40,283 nt of DNA from Gilvimarinus sp. 2_MG-2023 (GTDB lineage Bacteria; Pseudomonadota; Gammaproteobacteria; Pseudomonadales; Cellvibrionaceae): NCBI RefSeq assembly GCF_030547685.1, contig NZ_JAUOQM010000035.1, forward strand, positions 70,587-110,869, given 5' to 3'. Positions 19,707 to 29,251 of this stretch are shown piece by piece. The notes under the pieces were generated by a model. The model saw only the letters and a program-made list of their open reading frames with translations. It had not been told where the DNA came from and did no database searches. Both the position numbers and the translations under genes were made by a program. Position 1 is the stretch's first letter. Every line of letters begins with the position of its first letter.

Positions 19707-22700
19707 TTGCAAAATAAAATAACTTCAATAATGAGCGCTTGTGCAGTTGGTGTGCTAATGGCTTCGACAGCTTCCGCGCAAGAACAAAACTACGGTGAGG
19801 CCTTGCAAAAATCTATATATTTTTACGAGTCGCAGCAAGCAGGCCCACTACCTGAGTGGAACCGAGTGCCGTGGCGCGGTGATTCTACCCCTGACGACGG
19901 GGCGGATGTAGGCCTGGATCTGCGCGGCGGTTGGTTTGATGCCGGCGATCACGTTAAATTTGGTTTCCCTATGGCGGCCACAACAACTCTTCTTGCCTGG
20001 GGCGGTGTCGATTACCGTCAGGCCTACGAAGACTCTGGCCAATTACAGCATTTGTTAAACAACCTGCGTTTTGTTAACGATTATTTTATTAATGCACACC
20101 CCGAACCTAACGTGCTTTATGGTCAAGTCGGTATCGGCTCGGACGACCACACCTTTTGGGGCCCGGCAGAAGTTGTGCATCATAAAATTCCCGATTCGCG
20201 GGTTTCCATGAAAATTGATTTAGATTGCCCAGGCCCCGATTTGGCAGCTGAAACAGCAGCGGCTATGGCGTCCTCCTCTATGGTGTTCGCTCCCAGCGAT
20301 GCGGGCTACGCTAATACGCTATTAACTCATGCCGAACAATTATTTGCGTTTGCTGAAAATACCACCGGTACCGATGGTGTGGATAACGCTTACTCTAACT
20401 GTATTACCGACGCCAAACAGTTCTATAACTCCATCTATGGCGTGTATTGGGATGAGATGGCGTGGGCTGCGGTGTGGCTATGGCGCGCAACTGGCGATGA
20501 TAGCTACCTAGATAGGGCGCTTTTCTATTACGATAAAATGGGCAACGAAACTCAGTCCGACACGCCGGTGTATACCTGGTCTTTGGGTTGGAATGATAAA
20601 GCCTACGCCGTCTATGTAATGCTCGCCAACTTGCTGGGTGATGAGCGTTATCACACCGATGCACAGCGCTATCTGGATCACTGGAGTATTGGTGGTGGTA
20701 ACCGTACCCCCGGCGGTGTTGTGGTGGTAGATAGTTCCGGTTGGGGTGTCAATCGTTACGCGGCGAATATCGCTTATCTGGCGCTCTACTACGCGGATGC
20801 CTTGGACGATACCGATCCGCTTAAAACTCGCTATCAGGATTTCGGGGTAACGCAAATTGATTATATTCTTGGTGAAAATCCCGCTAATCGTAGTTTTTTA
20901 ATTGGCTATGGCAACGATTATCCAACCAATGTTCATCACCGTGGCTCGCACGGTAGCTGGGCCGATAGCCTGCAGGTGCCAGAGCAGCAGCGTCATATTT
21001 TACACGGTGCTGTCGTGGCCGGGCCAGATGCCGACACCAATTACGTTGAAGATCGCGGTGACTACATCATGAATGAAGTCGCGGTTGATTATAATTCCGG
21101 CTTTACCAGTGCCGCAGCCGCTATGTTTGCCGATTATGGCGGTTCGCCACTACCCGAGTCACAGTTCCCGCCAGCCGAGGAGCGAGGCGATGACGAGTAC
21201 TTGATTGGTGCCAAGGTCAATAGCTCTGGCCCTCGCCATGTTGAAATCCGCGCTGTGCTGCAGAACCATAGTACAACGCCGGCCGAGGGGCGTGATGATT
21301 TGTCCTTCCGTTATTTTTATGATTTAAGTGAAGTCTATGCCGCAGGCTATACGGCGGATGACGTTACCATGTCTTCGGGGTATTCGCAGGCTGAGTCTAT
21401 TAGCGACCTGCAACCTTGGGGCGATCCTGCCGAGCATATTTACTATACGGAGGTAAGCTTCGACGGCGACTTAATTTATCCCGGGGGGCAGTCTGCCCAT
21501 CGGCGCGAAGTGCAATTTCGTGCGTCTTTGCCGACCAATAGCGATGTCAGTGTGTGGGATGACAGCAATGATCCCTCTTATGATTCCGCTTATGCCAGTA
21601 CATCGGATAATTATGGTTACACCACCGGTTTAATTCCTATTTACGGCGGCTCTGAGTTGCTAGGGGGCGAAGAGCCAAGCGGTGGCTGCGGTGCGGATAC
21701 CGGCGTAAATTGTCTGCCAGTTGCGCAAGATTTAAACGTTACGACTGAGTTTGAAACCGAACGTGCGATCACCCTTGAGGGCAGTGATGAAGACGGTAGT
21801 GTGCAAAGCTACCAAATCGTCTCGGCCCCGCAGCATGGTTCACTCAGTGGTACCGGTGCCAACGTGCTTTATACGCCCGATGCCGGCTTCAGTGGTGCCG
21901 ACTCGTTTACCTACCGCGTAACCGATAACGCCGGTGATGAGTCTGAACTGGCCACCGTTAGTATTACGGTTGAAGCGGAAGTTGTGCCTAATGTAGCAAT
22001 TACCTCACCTGCCAATGGCGCCGAGGTTACCCCGGGCAGCGATGTTCAAGTGCAATTTACCCAAGCCAATGCCTCGGGAGTGCGAGTGCGCGTTAACGAC
22101 ATGGTCGTGACCGATGTGACCAGCGGCAATTCATTTACGATAACGGCGCCCAGTAGCGAAGACAGCTTTACGCTGAGCATCACCGCGTTGGATGAAAATG
22201 GTGTCGAAACCGAGATTGCCTCAGCGGTGACCTTAAATGCAGTGAGTGAGCCCGCTAACAGTGCGCCGGTTGCCTGTTTCAGCCCACTGAACCCTGAGGT
22301 GGACGTGGCTCAATCATTGAGCTTTGATGCCAGCTGTAGCGCTGACCCCGATGGTGATGCACTCAGTTACACTTGGAACTTCGGCAACGGGCAGAGTGCC
22401 TCTGGCAGCAGCGCGTCGGTAAGTTACGCCGAAGCTGGTAGCTACACCGTGAGCTTAACAGCCGATGATGGCACTGATAGTGATGCCGCCACCACAGTAG
22501 TCACCGTGGGCGACTCTGGTTCTGGTAGTGGTGCACTGTGTGAGTATATTATCAGCAACGAGTGGAACACCGGTTACGTCGGTTTAATACGCATTACTAA
22601 CCAAAGTAATAGCGTTATTAATGGCTGGAACGTCAACTGGGACTTTACCGATGGCTCTGTGCTTAGCAACAGCTGGAATGCTGATGTTTCCGGTAGCTCA

Positions 22701-22832
22701 CCTTACAGTGCCAGCAGTCTTGGTTGGAACAGCCAAATTCAGCCAGGTGAATCGGTTGAGTTTGGTATGCAGGTGCAAAAAGGTGGCAGCAGTGCGGTTG
22801 TACCTAATGTCACCGGTGCAGTTTGTCAGTGA
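19707..22832 (+). CDS. GH9 endoglucanase with CBM3c, Ig-like, PKD and CBM2 modules
   Basis: Secreted cellulase of about 1041 residues. Order from the TTG start: signal peptide 1-24 (ends STASA); GH9 catalytic domain (29-476) with DAGDHVKF, general base D81, the HHR signature at 410-412 and the general acid E457 in NEVAVDYN; a CBM3c-type module (about 490-650, SFRYFYDLSEV and YPGGQSAHRREVQF); a cadherin-like Ig domain (670-757); a second Ig-like domain (761-845); a PKD domain (853-936); and CBM2 (943-1041). GH9 followed directly by CBM3c is the processive-endoglucanase arrangement. The frame is open back to 19611, but GGAGG at 19694-19698 lies eight bases before TTG 19707, and this start exposes a normal signal peptide. 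An ATG at 19692 overlaps the ribosome site. Confidence 0.95.
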   Translation: MQNKITSIMSACAVGVLMASTASAQEQNYGEALQKSIYFYESQQAGPLPEWNRVPWRGDSTPDDGADVGLDLRGGWFDAGDHVKFGFPMAATTTLLAWGGVDYRQAYEDSGQLQHLLNNLRFVNDYFINAHPEPNVLYGQVGIGSDDHTFWGPAEVVHHKIPDSRVSMKIDLDCPGPDLAAETAAAMASSSMVFAPSDAGYANTLLTHAEQLFAFAENTTGTDGVDNAYSNCITDAKQFYNSIYGVYWDEMAWAAVWLWRATGDDSYLDRALFYYDKMGNETQSDTPVYTWSLGWNDKAYAVYVMLANLLGDERYHTDAQRYLDHWSIGGGNRTPGGVVVVDSSGWGVNRYAANIAYLALYYADALDDTDPLKTRYQDFGVTQIDYILGENPANRSFLIGYGNDYPTNVHHRGSHGSWADSLQVPEQQRHILHGAVVAGPDADTNYVEDRGDYIMNEVAVDYNSGFTSAAAAMFADYGGSPLPESQFPPAEERGDDEYLIGAKVNSSGPRHVEIRAVLQNHSTTPAEGRDDLSFRYFYDLSEVYAAGYTADDVTMSSGYSQAESISDLQPWGDPAEHIYYTEVSFDGDLIYPGGQSAHRREVQFRASLPTNSDVSVWDDSNDPSYDSAYASTSDNYGYTTGLIPIYGGSELLGGEEPSGGCGADTGVNCLPVAQDLNVTTEFETERAITLEGSDEDGSVQSYQIVSAPQHGSLSGTGANVLYTPDAGFSGADSFTYRVTDNAGDESELATVSITVEAEVVPNVAITSPANGAEVTPGSDVQVQFTQANASGVRVRVNDMVVTDVTSGNSFTITAPSSEDSFTLSITALDENGVETEIASAVTLNAVSEPANSAPVACFSPLNPEVDVAQSLSFDASCSADPDGDALSYTWNFGNGQSASGSSASVSYAEAGSYTVSLTADDGTDSDAATTVVTVGDSGSGSGALCEYIISNEWNTGYVGLIRITNQSNSVINGWNVNWDFTDGSVLSNSWNADVSGSSPYSASSLGWNSQIQPGESVEFGMQVQKGGSSAVVPNVTGAVCQ

Positions 22833-22839
22833 GAAAAAG

Positions 22840-22861
22840 GCGGGGTTGGTGACAATCCCGC
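22840..22861 (+). terminator. Hairpin after the GH9 gene
   Basis: GCGGGGTT and AATCCCGC pair (one G-T wobble) around GGTGAC, seven bases after the stop codon. The T tract is weak, but a second hairpin follows at 22930-22960. Confidence 0.4.
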
Positions 22862-22929
22862 TTGGTAGTTAACGCCGGTGGAGTAGGTAAGCTAGGCCCA
22901 TAGCCATGCAAGCTTCAATACCGGTTACT

Positions 22930-22960
22930 AAAACGCCTCGGACCTGGTTGGGGGCGTTTT
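22930..22960 (+). terminator. Second terminator-like hairpin after the GH9 gene
   Basis: AAAACGCC (22930-22937) pairs perfectly with GGCGTTTT (22953-22960) across a 15-base loop. The arms end in A and T runs, so it could work in both directions. Confidence 0.5.
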
Positions 22961-23206
22961 GCTTTGTACTCCAGACCGTATAGATGACTGCCACGACTTC
23001 GGTCAATCGGGTGCTAGTCAAGTGTTTGGGCCCCGCCTTTGCATCATTAATCGAGCTGAATTTAGCTATTACACGGAATAAAGGGTAAAATACTCCCAAT
23101 GTTTAAAACACTGGGCGATAGCATACTGAGCTATTTATCGCTTGGCTGACACCTGTTTGAGTCGGTACTTTACGGCCGTTTGAGCTAGATTAGATAAGGT
23201 TTTTTA

Positions 23207-23638
23207 ATGAAAGTATGTGGCGTTGAGTTAACGGCGAATGATGCTGTGATTTGTTTACTAGAGCTGGACCGCGGCCAGTTTACCCTGCCAGATTGCCGGG
23301 CTCGCAAGTTGAGTTTGCCTAAAGTTCACAACCGGGAAGATTTACAGAAGTTTCAGGCCTCTTTTGCCAAACTAATGCAGGATTATCAAATCACCCGCGT
23401 CGTTATCCGTGAGCGAATGACTAAGGGAAAATTTGCCGGCGGTGCAGTCAGCTTTAAATTAGAAGCGGCAATACAATTAATTAACGATGTAGAGGTGGAG
23501 TTAATGACGCCGGCTCAAGTTAAGCAGGTGGTGTCCGAAAATCCATTGCTTATTCCGTTCTCCGAAACCGGCCTTAAGGGCTTTCAAGAGTCTGCGTTTA
23601 TGGTGGCCTATGCCGCGCAGATGTCGGCCAACGGTTAA
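23207..23638 (+). CDS. DUF3010 family protein
   Basis: A 143-residue cytosolic protein matching DUF3010, a small family seen mainly in gammaproteobacteria. The opening [17 protein letters not shown], the middle [20 protein letters not shown] and the C-terminal [25 protein letters not shown] are the features I rely on. The alternating strands near the N-terminus are reminiscent of an RNase H-like fold, but no catalytic residues can be assigned and the function is unknown. The VF530 gene follows after a 26-base gap on the same strand, so the two are probably cotranscribed. Confidence 0.8.
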   Translation: MKVCGVELTANDAVICLLELDRGQFTLPDCRARKLSLPKVHNREDLQKFQASFAKLMQDYQITRVVIRERMTKGKFAGGAVSFKLEAAIQLINDVEVELMTPAQVKQVVSENPLLIPFSETGLKGFQESAFMVAYAAQMSANG

Positions 23639-23664
23639 TACCAGCAACTTCTATGGAGTCGGCA

Positions 23665-23886
23665 ATGAATAAAGAACAGCCCAATAATCCTCTGCACGGC
23701 ATTACGCTGGAATCGCTCTTGACTCAGTTGGTCGAGCGCTTTGGTTGGGATGAATTAGCAGACCGAATTAATATTAATTGTTTTAAAAAAGACCCCTCGA
23801 TCAATTCATCACTTAAGTTTCTACGTAAAACGCCCTGGGCTCGTGAAAAGGTTGAGCAACTGTATATCTCCTGCCTTAGCGCATAA
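23665..23886 (+). CDS. VF530 (DUF2132) family DNA-binding protein
   Basis: A 73-residue protein matching the VF530 family, small proteins with a structure suggesting DNA binding. The conserved stretch is [20 protein letters not shown], followed by [20 protein letters not shown] and [11 protein letters not shown], which together cover nearly the whole protein. Two in-frame ATG codons occur, at 23653 and 23665. GGAG at 23655-23658 lies six bases before the second, and the conserved region begins just after it, so 23665 is preferred. It follows the DUF3010 gene closely. Confidence 0.85.
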   Translation: MNKEQPNNPLHGITLESLLTQLVERFGWDELADRININCFKKDPSINSSLKFLRKTPWAREKVEQLYISCLSA

Positions 23887-24114
23887 ATTTGCTTTAGGGT
23901 AAGGTGGTTGCAATCAGCCTTACCCACCAATCCAATCTCTGCCTACTTTAGCAAAAATATTCTGTTAGCGTGCTCACACTTCAACCATGCCTGTGGCGCT
24001 TTTCTACGCTTTTCCATCCTAGTGAATAGACCTTTTGGGCTGCGACATTTTGTCACTGGTGCGATGGACGTTATGAGTCTACTTTGACCCGCTAAACTTG
24101 GGGAGTTAAGTAGC

Positions 24115-26382
24115 ATGAAGCGGACATTTTTATTGGGTTGTATCTTGTGCAGTTCTGCGGGAAGTGTAGTCGCGCAAGAGCAACCGGCCATTGAAGAGGT
24201 TAAAGTGTGGGGCGAGCAAGGCGAGTCCCGCGTGGCCGAGCGAGTAGGCCCGGTTAGTACACTTGAGCAAGCAGACTTTGCCAGTATCAATATGGCCACG
24301 ACCGAAGATGTGGTAAAGCACGAACCCAGTGTAGTGATTCGACGCCGATTTATTGGCGACTCAAACGGCACCTTGGGTATTCGCAGTGCCAATATGTTTC
24401 AAACGTCTCGCTCTATGGTATTTGCTGACGGCGTACCGCTGCATTATTTATTGCAATCGCGCTGGAGTGGTGCTCCGCGTTGGACGATGGTCTCCGCCAG
24501 CGAAATTGCCCGTGTTGATGTGGTTTACGGCCCATTCTCGGCCGAGTACAGCGGCAACGCTATGGGCGGTGTGGTTTTAATTGAAACCGCCATTCCGCAA
24601 AAGCGCGAAGTGCATATTGATGGCAGTTTCTTTTCGCAGAGCTTCGATGATTATGGCCACGACGGCAATGTTGATGGCTACAAAGGTTTTGCCTCCTACG
24701 GCGATAAGTTTGGCGACTTTAGCGTCTATCTTTCCTATAACCACTTGAATAATGAAGCTCAGCCACAGTCCTTTTATTATGCTGGTGCTGCCGATGCCAG
24801 TGGCGCTGTTCCAGTCGCCGGCGGCATTTACGGTCAAGACTCACAGGGTATCGAGCGTTTGTATTTTGGCGATTCCGGCGTGGTTGACACCCAAACCGAC
24901 AATATTAAATTTAAGCTGGGCTACGACGTCGATGCGTTCTCTGCGCTATTTAACGTGGCTTTTGAAGACCGACAATCGGAAACCTTCGGTGCCCATAGCT
25001 ATTTGAGTGATACCCAAGGGCAGACGGTGTGGGGCGGCACAATAGAGCAAGATGGAAGTAATTACTCGGTACCGGCTCAGCGTTTTAATGTGAGTGCGGC
25101 TGACCGCGAAAGCTTAAATCTTGGCCTGCGTTTGCGCGCCGAACTCAGCCCAAAGGCGAGCCTTGAGGCAAACATCAGCCAGTTTAAAATTCTGGACGAT
25201 GAAAATCGCAGTTCAGCGGTCAACCCCGAGCACCCCAGTTACGATTTGAACGGGCAGGTCAGTGACTACGAAGACACGGGCTGGGATACCTTCGGCGTCA
25301 CCTTAAATATTAACGACTTTGCCATTGACGGGCTCGACTGGGTCAGCGGTGCGCGCTATGAGTCTTACGAACTTAACTACCAGGTGTTGTCATCCACAGA
25401 CTATTTGGCCGGAGCAAAAGATAGCTTCACCAGTGCCAGTGGTGGTACAACCGATATTGCCGCGCTTTTTACCCAATTTAACTGGCAAATCAATGACACC
25501 TTTGATGTGGCGCTGGGCCTGCGCTACGAAGACTGGAGCAGTCAGGACGGTTACTACTCCGACGATAACCCTAATACCGCCGAATTCGATTTGGTCTCGG
25601 TGCCCGGCAATGACATGGATAAGTTCTCGCCTAAATTCTCTTTCGGTTATCGCCCCAATGCCGATTGGCAACTGCGCTACTCGCTAGGCCGAGCCTACCG
25701 GTTTGCCATTGTTGAGGAGTTGTTTAGCCAATACGAGGCTTACAACTCCATCAGCGAGGCCAACCCGACCTTGCAACCTGAGAATGGTCTGCATCAAAAC
25801 TTTATGTTGCAGCGCGAACTCAGTAACGGATACCTGCGGTTGAATATCTATCAAGATACCATAGAAGATGTGATTGAATCACAGTCAACTATCTTGCCCG
25901 GTGGTTCTTCTATTCGCACGTTTATTCCAGTCGATAAGGTGCGTACCCGTGGAGTTGAGTTGGTCGCAAATGCTAATGACTTTATCGTTAGTAACCTCGA
26001 TGTGCGCATCAACCTGACCTATACGGACGCCAAAATCATTGCCAACAACGCAGACCCAAGCATTGTTGGCAATACCTTTTCGCGTATGCCCGAGTGGCGT
26101 GGCAATCTGCTGGCCACTTATCATCTGAGTGATCGCTGGAATATCGGGGGTAGCCTTCAGTACGCCAGCGATAGTTTCGGTCGTTTAGACAACACAGACA
26201 CCGCTGACAACGTCTATGGCGCACAAGACGGCTATACCCGTGTCGGCTTAAAAACCAATTATGCGGTAAACCGGCAGTTTACGCTAAGCCTGGGTGTCGA
26301 CAATGTAACCAACGAAATCGCTTATGTTGCTCACCCGTGGCCCGGCCGCACTGTGTTTATCAACTTCTCGTACGATTTATGA
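24115..26382 (+). CDS. TonB-dependent outer-membrane receptor
   Basis: A 755-residue outer-membrane receptor that imports a bound ligand using energy from TonB. Signal peptide about 1-20 (SSAGSVVAQ end); a TonB-box-like segment IEEVKVWGE near 25-33; a plug domain (about 45-165) with EDVVKHEPSVVIRRR, DGVPLHYL and RVDVVYGPFSAEYSGNAMGGVV; then a beta-barrel with repeated aromatic strands to the C-terminus (GRTVFINFSYDL). GGGGAG lies just before the ATG. The following PepSY protein overlaps its stop codon (ATGA), which points to a metal chelate such as a siderophore as cargo. No Fur-box-like sequence was found upstream, so iron control is not shown. Ligand unknown. Confidence 0.93.
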   Translation: MKRTFLLGCILCSSAGSVVAQEQPAIEEVKVWGEQGESRVAERVGPVSTLEQADFASINMATTEDVVKHEPSVVIRRRFIGDSNGTLGIRSANMFQTSRSMVFADGVPLHYLLQSRWSGAPRWTMVSASEIARVDVVYGPFSAEYSGNAMGGVVLIETAIPQKREVHIDGSFFSQSFDDYGHDGNVDGYKGFASYGDKFGDFSVYLSYNHLNNEAQPQSFYYAGAADASGAVPVAGGIYGQDSQGIERLYFGDSGVVDTQTDNIKFKLGYDVDAFSALFNVAFEDRQSETFGAHSYLSDTQGQTVWGGTIEQDGSNYSVPAQRFNVSAADRESLNLGLRLRAELSPKASLEANISQFKILDDENRSSAVNPEHPSYDLNGQVSDYEDTGWDTFGVTLNINDFAIDGLDWVSGARYESYELNYQVLSSTDYLAGAKDSFTSASGGTTDIAALFTQFNWQINDTFDVALGLRYEDWSSQDGYYSDDNPNTAEFDLVSVPGNDMDKFSPKFSFGYRPNADWQLRYSLGRAYRFAIVEELFSQYEAYNSISEANPTLQPENGLHQNFMLQRELSNGYLRLNIYQDTIEDVIESQSTILPGGSSIRTFIPVDKVRTRGVELVANANDFIVSNLDVRINLTYTDAKIIANNADPSIVGNTFSRMPEWRGNLLATYHLSDRWNIGGSLQYASDSFGRLDNTDTADNVYGAQDGYTRVGLKTNYAVNRQFTLSLGVDNVTNEIAYVAHPWPGRTVFINFSYDL

Positions 26383-27701
26383 ATGTAAAAATGAATGACC
26401 CGTCACAAATAAAAGAAAAAACCGTGGCTAGTACCCAGCGCCAAGTGTATCGAACCTTATGGCGCTGGCATTTTTATGCGGGAGTTTTTTGCATACCGTT
26501 TGTTATTACCTTGGCAATTTCTGGGGCTATATTTTTATTTAAGCCTCAGTTTGAGCGATGGGTCGATCATCCGTTTAATCAGTTACAGGTAAGCGAGCAG
26601 CGCGCCACACCCAACCAAATTATTACCACAGCTCAGGCTGCGTATCCGGGGTCGAAATTTATGGCCTATCACTTACCGGAGACGCCTCGCCATTCAGTGG
26701 TGGTTAGTGTGAGTGCCGCCGGTGAGCGCATTCAGGTGTATGTCGATCCGTATCGCAATCAAGTATTGAAATCCATTCCCTACGCCGATCAATTTATGCA
26801 GCAGGTGCGAAGCTTTCACGGTGAATTATTGGCGGGTCGCTTTGGTTCGGTCTTGGTTGAGTTGGCTGCTTGTTGGGCGCTGGTGTTGATTGTTACGGGT
26901 CTGTATTTGTGGTGGCCGCGTAGCGCGAAAGGTATGGCGGGTGTGCTCTACCCAAGATTGAGCAAAAGCGGCCGCGTGTTTTGGCGTGATTTGCACGCTG
27001 TTATCGGCGTATGGCTCAGCGCGTTCACATTGTTTTTGCTAGTTTCAGGTTTACCCTGGGCGCTGGTATGGGGGGCGGCATTTAAAGAAGTGCGTCAGTG
27101 GGGGGCGGAACCTGTGGTGCAGGACTGGACTCAGACACAAGCCCAAGAACGCGCTTCTTGGCGGCCGTCCATTGTCGAGCGTATTGATTTGCCCGAGGTT
27201 GTTATTGCTGAGGCTCAAGCGTTATCACTCGCCAGTCCGGTGCAAATATCGGCTGCCGGTGATGACTTTAAAGTGAGCTCGCAAACGCAAAATCGCCCCC
27301 AGCGGGCCGACGTGTGGTTAAACCGCACCGGCGAAGTGGTGAAAGCACGCGACTTTGCCGATAAATCTGTTGTCGATCGGGTGGTGGGGGTTGGCATTGC
27401 CGCTCACGAAGGTTATTTGTTTGGCTGGTTTAACTTGATATTAGGGGTGGTCACCACGCTTGGTTTAGTGGTGCTTAGTGTTAGCGGTGCCGTTTTGTGG
27501 TGGCGCCGCCGCCCCAGTGGCAAGCTCGGCGCCCCCGCGCCAATTCATACTCCCAGGGTGGGTCGTGTATTGGTGGGGCTGGTTTTACTCTTAGGGGTAC
27601 TTTTGCCCGTGGTAGGATTATCCTTAATCGCCCTAGTGCTGCTTGAATTTATCCTGTTGCGCCGCTGGCAAACCTCCCGCCGTTGGCTGGGTTTGGCCTA
27701 A
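26379..27701 (+). CDS. PepSY-associated membrane protein, probable metal-chelate reductase
   Basis: Inner-membrane protein of 440 residues with an N-terminal PepSY-associated helix (about 33-54), a periplasmic PepSY region, and further membrane helices at about 157-179, 206-231, 349-375 and 396-428. Conserved histidines next to helices (H31 in WRWHFYAG, H148 in RSFHGELL, H206 in RDLHAVIG, H343 in AAHEGYLFGW) are the usual haem-binding pattern of this family. Relatives paired with TonB receptors are thought to reduce ferric siderophores. The ATG at 26379 overlaps the receptor's TGA, indicating translational coupling; the open frame runs further upstream but inside the receptor gene. Role is inferred from family and pairing. 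Confidence 0.9.
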   Translation: MNVKMNDPSQIKEKTVASTQRQVYRTLWRWHFYAGVFCIPFVITLAISGAIFLFKPQFERWVDHPFNQLQVSEQRATPNQIITTAQAAYPGSKFMAYHLPETPRHSVVVSVSAAGERIQVYVDPYRNQVLKSIPYADQFMQQVRSFHGELLAGRFGSVLVELAACWALVLIVTGLYLWWPRSAKGMAGVLYPRLSKSGRVFWRDLHAVIGVWLSAFTLFLLVSGLPWALVWGAAFKEVRQWGAEPVVQDWTQTQAQERASWRPSIVERIDLPEVVIAEAQALSLASPVQISAAGDDFKVSSQTQNRPQRADVWLNRTGEVVKARDFADKSVVDRVVGVGIAAHEGYLFGWFNLILGVVTTLGLVVLSVSGAVLWWRRRPSGKLGAPAPIHTPRVGRVLVGLVLLLGVLLPVVGLSLIALVLLEFILLRRWQTSRRWLGLA

Positions 27702-27892
27702 TCCGTTCTGGGTCGTGAGCGGGCTAAATCTGAACCTTAAAGTTTGGCTCTGCTCTGTCGCTGTGATGTAATGTCGGCAATAGCACAGCCGATACCCGCG
27801 TTTTTGATATTTTTAGTCCTAGTGTCTCCGCGTGGGCTTGTTGTTCGGGTATCATCAATAGTGCAAACAATGCCAGTTAACGGATACTCATC

Positions 27893-29230
27893 ATGCACGA
27901 AATCAACTGCCCTCACTGTAAAAAAGCTTTTAAAGTCGATGAAGCCGGTTATGCAGATATTCTTAAACAGGTTCGCGACCACGAGTTTGAGCAACAATTA
28001 AATGAACGCCTAGCGCTTGCCGAGCGCGAGAAGCAAAATGCCATTGAGCTTGCCCGCAGTGAGGCGGCGCGCGAGCGCGACAAAGCCGCCGCCGAAAAAG
28101 ACGCCGAAATAAAAGCGCTCAACGCTAAGTTGGCTGCCGGCGAAGAGGCCAAAAAATACGCCGTTATGGAAGCCTTAGCTCAGCTTGAGAAAGAGCGCGA
28201 TGCACTGGCGCACGAGGTTCAGCAGGCCGCACAGGAAAAACGTGCAGCTGCCGAACTTGCCAAGGCAAAATTAACCAGTGAGCTGCAACAGGCCAGCGCT
28301 AAGCAAAATGCCGAATTGCAGCGTTTAAACAGTGAGCTTGAGCGCGCTAAGTGGGAGCGCGAGCGCGAGGCGAGTAGCCTCAAGGAGCGCTACGAGGCGC
28401 AAATTAAAGATCGCGAGGGCGAAATCGAGCGCTTACGCGATATGAAAGCGCGCCTGTCCACCAAAATGGTGGGTGAAACTCTGGAGCAGCACTGCGAGAC
28501 GGAGTTTAACCGCCTTCGCGCCACGGCGTTTCCACTCGCGTATTTTGAAAAAGACAACGACGCCCGTACCGGCAGTAAGGGCGATTACATCTTTCGCGAT
28601 TATGGCGAGGCGGGCGCTGAGCCAGAGCAAGAAAAAACCGAAACCGTTTCCATTATGTTTGAAATGAAAAACGAGAGTGATGAAACGGCAACCAAAAAGA
28701 AAAATGAAGATTTTTTAAAAGAGCTGGATAAAGACCGCAACGAAAAAGGTTGTGAATACGCCGTGTTGGTGTCACTGCTCGAGCCCGACAGTGAGCTGTA
28801 CAATTCAGGCATTGTGGATGTCTCTCACCGCCACCCTAAAATGTATGTGATTCGGCCCCAGTTTTTTATCCCGATGATTACACTGCTGCGCAACGCGGCG
28901 CAAAACGCTCTTAAGTATAAAGCTGAGCTGGCGTTGGTGAAGTCGCAAAATATCGATATCACCAATTTTGAAAGTGATCTCGACGCATTTAAAACCGGCT
29001 TTGCCCGCAATTATGAGTTGGCCTCCAAAAAGTTTAAAACCGCCATTGATGAAATCGATAAAACCATCACCCATCTGCAAAAAACCAAAGATGCGTTGCT
29101 GGGCTCGGAAAACAACTTGCGCTTGGCCAACAATAAAGCTGATGACCTCACGGTAAAAAAATTAACCCGGCGCAACCCCACCATGAAAACAATGTTCGAT
29201 AAGCTTGGTAGCGATCAGCAAAGTGATTAA
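27893..29230 (+). CDS. DUF2130 protein: zinc motif, coiled coil and nuclease-like domain
   Basis: A 445-residue cytosolic protein of the DUF2130 family. An N-terminal CPHC motif (C6, C9) suggests half of a zinc ribbon. A long charged coiled coil rich in Ala, Glu, Lys and Arg spans about 25-190. The C-terminal domain (about 195-400) contains [12 protein letters not shown] with D231, then [10 protein letters not shown] with E257 and K259, a spacing and sequence that fit a PD-(D/E)XK nuclease core. A second helical segment ends the protein. Family function is not established. The ATG at 27893 directly opens the conserved start MHEINCPHC. The pseudouridine synthase gene follows 21 bases later. 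Confidence 0.88.
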   Translation: MHEINCPHCKKAFKVDEAGYADILKQVRDHEFEQQLNERLALAEREKQNAIELARSEAARERDKAAAEKDAEIKALNAKLAAGEEAKKYAVMEALAQLEKERDALAHEVQQAAQEKRAAAELAKAKLTSELQQASAKQNAELQRLNSELERAKWEREREASSLKERYEAQIKDREGEIERLRDMKARLSTKMVGETLEQHCETEFNRLRATAFPLAYFEKDNDARTGSKGDYIFRDYGEAGAEPEQEKTETVSIMFEMKNESDETATKKKNEDFLKELDKDRNEKGCEYAVLVSLLEPDSELYNSGIVDVSHRHPKMYVIRPQFFIPMITLLRNAAQNALKYKAELALVKSQNIDITNFESDLDAFKTGFARNYELASKKFKTAIDEIDKTITHLQKTKDALLGSENNLRLANNKADDLTVKKLTRRNPTMKTMFDKLGSDQQSD

Positions 29231-29251
29231 TCGCGGGGCGCTAACAGCGCA

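Larger units (their letters stand above)
22833..23206. other. Intergenic interval, 374 bases
   Basis: Holds the two hairpins listed separately and the leader of the DUF3010 gene. No coding frame of credible composition or RNA gene was seen. Confidence 0.4.

Noticed and set aside
23887-24114. Fur box before the TonB receptor gene
   Set aside because: No sequence close to the GATAATGATAATCATTATC consensus could be seen.
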